NCBI GenBank assembly: GCA_027056825.1
Contig: JALUJS010000320.1
Span: 1 to 9,944, forward strand
Direction of reading: 5' to 3'
Origin: Candidatus Krumholzibacteriia bacterium
GTDB lineage: Bacteria; Krumholzibacteriota; Krumholzibacteriia; LZORAL124-64-63
DNA length: 9,944 bases
Below are positions 5,349-9,944 of the stretch, piece by piece. Position 1 is the first letter of the stretch. Every line of letters begins with the position of its first letter. Below the pieces are notes generated by a model. It was not told the DNA's origin. It was given only the letters and a program-made list of their open reading frames with translations, and ran no database searches. The position numbers were made by a program, and so were the translations under genes.

Positions 5349-8300
5349 CTACTTGACCAAGGTCATCTTGCGGACCTCGTGATAAGGCCCGGCCTCCATC
5401 CGGAAGAAATAGGCGCCCGTGGCCACGGGCTGGCCCCGGTCGTCCCGTCCCGTCCAGACCACTTCGTGACGGCCGGCCGGAAGGGTTCCGTCGACCAGGA
5501 CCGCGATCCTGCGGCCGTCGATCCCGTACACCGCCAGCTTCACGCGCCGGGTATCCGGCAGGGCGAAGGAGATGGTGGTCGTCGGGTTGAAGGGGTTGGG
5601 ATAATTGGCGTCCAGGGCGCAGGCTGTCGGCGCGGCGGAGCCCGGCGCGACGCCGGAAACCACCTTCAGGTCCTGGTTGGCCGTTCCCCGCGCGGTGATT
5701 TCCAGGTCGGCCAAGGAAATGTCCGCCGCGGTCCGGACCACAAGCAGTTCCCCGGTGCCGGTGATGGCCTTGCCCGCGCCCATCAGGGCCAGGTTGGCGT
5801 CCAGGTTGTCCCCAACGTTGCGCAGGAAGAACTCCCCGGCCTGCTGCTCGAGCAACGCACCGGGGCTGACCTGCGATACGGCCACGGGGGCGCGCAGGTG
5901 CAGGCCCTTGAGGCCCTGTCCGCCGTTCAGGACCAGGGCCATGGCGCCGGCGTCGATCCGTCGCCAGGCCAGGTCCACCGCACCGGGAACCGGGGCCTGG
6001 TCCTTGGCCGCGCTGACCACGCCGAAGTTCAGCGAGAAGATCATCAGATCCTCGAAGTCGATCCTGCTGTCGGTGGTGGGGATGCCCAGGCGGCTCCAGT
6101 CGTCGGTGGGACCGACGTCCACGAAGTCGCCCGCTCCGCCGGTGGGAACGGTGGTGCCGAAGTACGTGCCCAGGTCGTTCATGTCGAACGCATCGACCAC
6201 GCCGTTGGGCACCGGATCGGCCCCGGCCCCGTGGGTGTCGCCGAGCCAGTAGTTGGTCGCCCGGTCGTTGGCCGCCGCGGCGTCGCCGTTGAGCACGGCG
6301 TCCACCGCGAACACCTCGTAGTAGTAGACGCCCCGGCTGGATGCGTCGGGCCAGGTGTCGGTGATGGTGTGGACGCCGACGGGCGTCGTGCCCACCGGTT
6401 CCCATTCGGGACTGGCGTCGGCCTCGGCCCAGGTGGCGGGCCGGGCGGGGATCACGTTGCCGGGCAGATCGTCGTACTCGGGATAGGCCGAGACGCCGGG
6501 CGTGGTGTCGTACCACAGGCCACGGAAGATCTCGTAGTGGTCCACATCCACATCATCGTGGTTCCAGGTCACGGTGATCCTGTTGTGGCCGGTGGCGGCG
6601 GTGATGTCCGTGACCGGCGCCGGCGCGATGCAATCGACCAGGAACGAGGTTCCCAGCAGCGGTGCGTAAAGCGGTTGGTTGAGGGCGTCCCGCAACTCGT
6701 ACGAGACGAACTCCACGCCCACTTCCCCGTCGCCGACAGTCTGCACGGCGATGGTGAACATGTCGGCCGTGTCCACCAGGCCCGGGGTGGCGCCCAGCAG
6801 GGCGTCGTCCACGGTCAGCGTGCCGTCCCCGTTGTCCAGGACCTGGAACAGGTGCGGGCCGATATCGCCCATGGCGCCGGCGTCGGCCACATCCGATACC
6901 GTCGCCGTGCCTGGCCCGGTGATACGGAAGGTGACGCTGTAGCCCTGGACGGCCATGCCGCCCGGATCACCCAGGTAGGTGACCGTCACGGGCATGGGCA
7001 CACCGCAGCGCACCGGCCCGTGGTCCGGAACCGTGGCGATGATCCCGGGCCCGATCATGGTCCAGGGATCGAACAGGATGTGGTCGGTGACCTCGAAGCC
7101 CAACCCGCCGGGATTTTTCACGGGGTGGTAGGGACCGCTGATGTGGCCCCACCAGTTCCAGCGGGCGTCGTAGTCGATGAACGAGTTCGACCACCCGGCC
7201 AGGCTGAGGTTGTCGAGGAAGGAGCAGCCCCTGGCCATGCCGTCAACCGTGCCGCCGTCCTCGACGATGACGAAGCCCCGCTCGAAACGGGTGATCTCGC
7301 AGTCGGTCATGTTGAAGGTGACCAGGCCCGCGGAGATGGCGGCCGGTCCCCAGCTGTCGGGCGTGTCGTTGCCGGTGAACACGCTGCCGGTGATGTCCAT
7401 GGCGGCGGCGCTCTTGGTGAAGCCGGATTTCTCCAGCGGGATCTCCACCGGCTGCGGCACGCGGCGGTCAACCAGGGTCTTGGCCCCGGTGGCCGCGGCC
7501 ACGAGGGCGTCCCCCACGGGATTGATCACGGCGCCGTCGGTGAAGGAGGCGGTGTTGTCCTCCATGTACACCGAGGTCTGGATGCCGTCGGCTATACAGC
7601 CGGTCATGGTCACGGTGGTTCCGGCGGTGCCGAGGAAACCCGTGGCCGCCCAGGTGGCGCCGGTGTAGGCCAGGCCGGCGACGCTGCAGGCGTCGAGGGT
7701 GAAGCCGGCGCCGCGCGAGACCTGGATCCCGTTCTGGGCGATGGCGGCGATGGCTCCCTGGCCCGTGACGGTGACGCGGGTCAGCGTTCCGGCAAGGCCC
7801 GGCCCGTCCACGACCACGGCGGACTTCTGGAAATCCTCGACCACCACGTCGGTCATGTTGAAGGAATGGGGTGTCGCGTCAACGGCCACGGTGAAAACCC
7901 CGTTGCCGTGAGGCACGGAGTCCAGGATGGATCCGCGCACGCCGGTGATGCGGATGTTCTCCAGGGAGCCGCCGGCGTTGAAGTAGCCGAAGCCCTGGAA
8001 CAGCATGTTTGCATCGCCTTGGCCCCTGCCGTCCAGGGTCAGGTTCGTGAAAACAACCTGGTCGCAGTCGCGCACCAGGATGACGGGGAAGTAATAGGAT
8101 CCGATGATGAACGAGGCCGTCAGTTGCGTCGGCGAATCGATGAAGGTCTGATCGACCCCGGCTCCGGTGACGGTGAGGTCGTCGGTGGTTACGACCACCT
8201 GCTCGACATAATGACCGGCCGCGACCTGGATCACGTCACCCGGCGCGGCGGAATCCACGGCGCCCTGGATGGTTGTGAAATCCCCCGCGCCGGACGGATC

Positions 8301-8393
8301 GACCTGCCAGACGGCCGCCCGGACGGGAATGGATGTCGCGACAATGACCAGTCCCAGGACCACGGCGAGGCTGAACCGGTATGAAAGTTTCAT
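5349..8393 (-). CDS. Large secreted beta-helix protein with cohesin-like, FN3, dockerin-like and sorting domains
   Basis: The product has 1014 residues when started at the ATG at 8393, which opens a good signal peptide (MKLSYRFSLAVVLGLVIVATSIPVRA) and follows GGGGGAAA. A longer TTG start at 8417 is in frame but has no such support. The mature protein begins at once with a right-handed beta-helix (27-447): VDPSGAGDFTTIQGAVDSA is the usual pectinesterase/NosD-style opening, several strands carry Asn or Cys ladder residues, and the helix closes with NWWGHISGP at 413-421. A cohesin-like domain follows (452-587, Cys463 and Cys588 at its borders). Then come an FN3 domain with insertion (588-712), a dockerin-like domain (714-790), a second cohesin-like domain (798-915) and NYPNPFNP (929) with the FlgD-like tail ending KMTLVK. 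It is a paralogue of the genes on both sides, with a different N-terminal build. No catalytic residues were recognised; surface adhesion or assembly is the inferred role. Confidence 0.92.
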   Translation of the reverse strand: MKLSYRFSLAVVLGLVIVATSIPVRAAVWQVDPSGAGDFTTIQGAVDSAAPGDVIQVAAGHYVEQVVVTTDDLTVTGAGVDQTFIDSPTQLTASFIIGSYYFPVILVRDCDQVVFTNLTLDGRGQGDANMLFQGFGYFNAGGSLENIRITGVRGSILDSVPHGNGVFTVAVDATPHSFNMTDVVVEDFQKSAVVVDGPGLAGTLTRVTVTGQGAIAAIAQNGIQVSRGAGFTLDACSVAGLAYTGATWAATGFLGTAGTTVTMTGCIADGIQTSVYMEDNTASFTDGAVINPVGDALVAAATGAKTLVDRRVPQPVEIPLEKSGFTKSAAAMDITGSVFTGNDTPDSWGPAAISAGLVTFNMTDCEITRFERGFVIVEDGGTVDGMARGCSFLDNLSLAGWSNSFIDYDARWNWWGHISGPYHPVKNPGGLGFEVTDHILFDPWTMIGPGIIATVPDHGPVRCGVPMPVTVTYLGDPGGMAVQGYSVTFRITGPGTATVSDVADAGAMGDIGPHLFQVLDNGDGTLTVDDALLGATPGLVDTADMFTIAVQTVGDGEVGVEFVSYELRDALNQPLYAPLLGTSFLVDCIAPAPVTDITAATGHNRITVTWNHDDVDVDHYEIFRGLWYDTTPGVSAYPEYDDLPGNVIPARPATWAEADASPEWEPVGTTPVGVHTITDTWPDASSRGVYYYEVFAVDAVLNGDAAAANDRATNYWLGDTHGAGADPVPNGVVDAFDMNDLGTYFGTTVPTGGAGDFVDVGPTDDWSRLGIPTTDSRIDFEDLMIFSLNFGVVSAAKDQAPVPGAVDLAWRRIDAGAMALVLNGGQGLKGLHLRAPVAVSQVSPGALLEQQAGEFFLRNVGDNLDANLALMGAGKAITGTGELLVVRTAADISLADLEITARGTANQDLKVVSGVAPGSAAPTACALDANYPNPFNPTTTISFALPDTRRVKLAVYGIDGRRIAVLVDGTLPAGRHEVVWTGRDDRGQPVATGAYFFRMEAGPYHEVRKMTLVK
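6001..6275 (-). repeat. Near-identical dockerin-coding repeat, copy B
   Basis: Partner of the segment at 1911-2185, in the same orientation and in the same domain of the neighbouring paralogue. The encoded 85-residue stretches, from NYWLGD to SAAKD, differ at only four positions by eye, all conservative (Ser/Thr, Ile/Val, Val/Ile, Met/Leu). The equivalent part of the third paralogue (9159-9392) is much less similar. Confidence 0.9.
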
Positions 8394-8395
8394 GA

Positions 8396-8403
8396 TTTCC
8401 CCC
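8396..8403 (-). promoter_or_regulatory. G-rich ribosome binding site that decides the start at 8393
   Basis: On the minus strand GGGGGAAA lies two bases before the ATG at 8393, with the G run five bases from the start codon. It copies the arrangement at the gene starting at 5269 and argues against the in-frame TTG at 8417, which has no such element before it. Confidence 0.55.
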
Positions 8404-8448
8404 GCATACATTTTCAATTTTCGATGACATTCCCGGATGAGAACGGTT

Positions 8449-8487
8449 GCGGCGGGGATCCGCGGCCGACCGCGAACCCCCGCCTGC
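8449..8487 (-). terminator. GC-rich two-part hairpin after the gene at 8493-9944
   Basis: GGCGGGG (8451-8457) pairs with CCCCGCC (8478-8484). A 3x3 internal loop separates this from an inner stem, CGCGG (8461-8465) with CCGCG (8470-8474), closed by the loop CCGA. GC (8449-8450) and GC (8486-8487) can extend the base past one bulged T. On the minus strand it starts only a few bases after the TAA stop at 8493-8495. No T run follows, so termination would be Rho-assisted or partial; attenuation between array genes or protection of the mRNA 3' end is also possible. Confidence 0.45.
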
Positions 8488-8492
8488 GAGTG

Positions 8493-9944
8493 TTACTTGA
8501 TCAGGGTCATCTTGCGGACCTCGCTGTAGGGCCCGGCCTTGATCTGGTAGAAATAGGTGCCCGATGCCACGGAACGGCCCGTGTCGTCGAGACCCGTCCA
8601 CACCACGTCATGGACACCCGCATCCAGGCGCTCGTTGACGAGCGTGGCCACCCGGCGGCCGTCCAGCCCGTACACCGCCAGCTCCACGTTCTGCGCCTCG
8701 GGCAGGGAGAAGCTGATGGTGGTCATGGGGTTGAACGGATTGGGGAAGTTGGCGTCCAGGGCGAAGGCCCGCGGCACGCCCGCGTCGCCGGCCTTGTCCA
8801 GGGTGTACTCCAGCTTGGCGTTTCCGACGCCGCGCAGGTCGATGGTCAGGTCCTCCGGCTTGATGTCTGCACCGGACCGGATCACCAGCAGGTCCCCGGT
8901 TCCGGTGACGGACGCGCCGCTGCCCAGGACCGCCAGGTTGGCGTCAAGCCGCGATCCGACATTGGTCAGGAAGATGTCCCGGCCCTGCAGCAGTTCGCCG
9001 GGCTGCACCCCGGTCACGGCCTGGTCCGCGCTCAGGTGCACGCCCTGCACGCCTTCGCCGGAAACCAGCTGCAACGCATAGGAGCCGTCTCCGCGCAGGG
9101 TCCAGGACAGGGCGATCAGCCCGGAGGCGGTGTCCTGCGCCTTGGCCGGTCCGACCTGGCCGTAGTTCATGGCGAAGACCATCAGGTCCTCGAAGTCGAT
9201 GACGCTGTCGGTGGTCGGGATGCCGAAGCCGCTCCAGTCGTCGGTGGGACCGACATCGATGGTGTTGTCGTAGCCGGCGTCGCCGTCGCTGGTGGCGAAG
9301 GCCGCGCCCAGGGAATTGATGTCGAAGGAATTGACGTACCCGTCGGGCTCGGTGGCCGGCGGGGTACCGGTCACGTCGCCCAGCCAGTAGTTGGTCGCCC
9401 GGTCGTTGCCGTCGGCCGCGGCCAGGCTGCCGTTATCGGCCGCATCCACGGCGAACACCTCGTAGTAGTACACGCCGCGGTTGCTCGCGTCGGCCCAGGT
9501 GTCGGTGAAGGACGTCGTACCCGTAGCCACGGTGCCGGCCAGGACCCATTCGGCGCTGGCGGCGGCCGCCGCGCGGTCGGCCGGGCGCGTGGGGATGGTG
9601 TTGCCGGGCAGGTCGTCGTACTCGGGGTAGGCCGAGACGCCCACGGCGGTGTCGTACCACAGGCCGCGGTACACCTCGTAGACGGCGGTGTCGGTCCCGT
9701 CATGGGTCCAGCTTACGTCCACCTTGTTGTGGCCGGGCGCGGCGGTGATGCCGGTCACGGCGGCAGGCGCGGTGCAGTCCACCGTGAACGATCCGCCGGC
9801 CAGGTCGGCGAACAGGAAGGTGTTGTCCGGGTCGCGCAGCTTGTAGCTGAGGATGTCCACGTCCACCGGACCGTCGGCCTGGGTGTGGAAGGTGACGGTG
9901 AACAGGTCGCCGTCGGTCAACAGACCGACCGTCGCGCCCAGGAT
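8493..9944 (-). CDS. Third large surface-protein paralogue, C-terminal part (N-terminus outside the window)
   Basis: The frame stays open to the right edge, so 483 residues are visible and the true start is not; the first visible residues (ILGATVGLL) align with the middle of the first cohesin-like domain of the other two large proteins. Visible order: end of cohesin-like domain (1-56, with the border Cys at 57), FN3 with the conserved insertion (57-183), dockerin-like domain (185-262), second cohesin-like domain (268-385) and FPNPFNP (about 399) with the FlgD-like tail ending KMTLIK. Its dockerin-like loops are the most canonical of the three (EPDGYVNSFDINSL). Its tail is closer to that of the protein at 1259-5269 than to that of its immediate neighbour. 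The missing N-terminus probably holds another beta-helix or other head. The gene is first in the visible transcription order, with a 99-bp spacer to the next. Confidence 0.92.
   Translation of the reverse strand: MLGATVGLLTDGDLFTVTFHTQADGPVDVDILSYKLRDPDNTFLFADLAGGSFTVDCTAPAAVTGITAAPGHNKVDVSWTHDGTDTAVYEVYRGLWYDTAVGVSAYPEYDDLPGNTIPTRPADRAAAAASAEWVLAGTVATGTTSFTDTWADASNRGVYYYEVFAVDAADNGSLAAADGNDRATNYWLGDVTGTPPATEPDGYVNSFDINSLGAAFATSDGDAGYDNTIDVGPTDDWSGFGIPTTDSVIDFEDLMVFAMNYGQVGPAKAQDTASGLIALSWTLRGDGSYALQLVSGEGVQGVHLSADQAVTGVQPGELLQGRDIFLTNVGSRLDANLAVLGSGASVTGTGDLLVIRSGADIKPEDLTIDLRGVGNAKLEYTLDKAGDAGVPRAFALDANFPNPFNPMTTISFSLPEAQNVELAVYGLDGRRVATLVNERLDAGVHDVVWTGLDDTGRSVASGTYFYQIKAGPYSEVRKMTLIK

Noticed and set aside
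4121..5356. Plus-strand open frame of 411 codons
   Set aside because: Antisense to a well-supported gene, with Gly/Val/His-rich composition like the other shadows and no ribosome binding site or domain.
5266..6516. Minus-strand frame of 416 codons running into the upstream gene
   Set aside because: Another frame of the true gene at 5349-8393; the product is Arg/Gly-rich low complexity.
5379..8384. Plus-strand open frame of 1001 codons opposite the gene at 5349-8393
   Set aside because: Same antisense effect of codon bias. The minus-strand product has a signal peptide, recognised domains and a sorting tail; this one has none.
8394..8417. Longer TTG start for the 1014-residue protein
   Set aside because: The ATG at 8393 has GGGGGAAA before it and opens a standard signal peptide. 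The TTG would add eight residues ahead of it without a ribosome binding site.
1259..9944. Repeated sequence as a CRISPR array or mobile element
   Set aside because: The repeats are long, in frame and domain-coding, spaced by thousands of bases. There are no short regular repeats with unique spacers, no terminal inverted repeats and no transposase or integrase.

Overview
The window is GC-rich throughout (roughly two thirds G+C). It is dominated by four consecutive minus-strand genes for large secreted surface proteins. All four end in the same kind of C-terminal domain: a YPNPFNP/FPNPFNP motif, then an Ig-like FlgD-type fold, then a basic last residue. This tail resembles the type A sorting domain of type IX secretion cargo. 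In a GC-rich genome, together with cohesin-like and dockerin-like modules and right-handed beta-helices, it suggests an uncultivated lineage of or near the FCB superphylum (Krumholzibacteriota-, Eisenbacteria- or Latescibacteria-like). This placement is an inference from protein style; no marker gene is present.

Layout by coordinate. Bases 1-199 (plus) are the 3' end of a small-loop membrane protein gene that converges on the array. Bases 200-343 are a gene-free convergent spacer with one imperfect hairpin. Bases 344-1144 (minus) encode a short secreted protein with a cohesin-like domain and the sorting tail. Bases 1259-5269 (minus) encode a 1336-residue protein with an unusual Trp-rich N-terminal region, a beta-helix and the shared tail module. 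Bases 5349-8393 (minus) encode a 1014-residue paralogue that starts directly with the beta-helix. Bases 8493-9944 (minus) are the C-terminal 483 residues of a third large paralogue, cut by the window edge.

Transcription runs from high to low coordinates. The spacers are 99, 79 and 114 bp and hold no clear promoter or U-tract terminator, so cotranscription is plausible. Two spacers carry strong GC-rich hairpins. The three large proteins share a module of more than 450 residues: cohesin-like domain, FN3 domain with a conserved insertion, dockerin-like double EF-hand with lengthened loops, a second cohesin-like domain, and the sorting tail. Their N-terminal parts differ. They therefore look like variable heads on one common stalk and export tag, probably displayed on or released from the outer surface. 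Different modules show different closest relatives among the paralogues, and a 275-bp tract in two of them is about 95% identical, which points to recombination within the array. No enzyme active site, RNA gene, mobile element or CRISPR array was seen.
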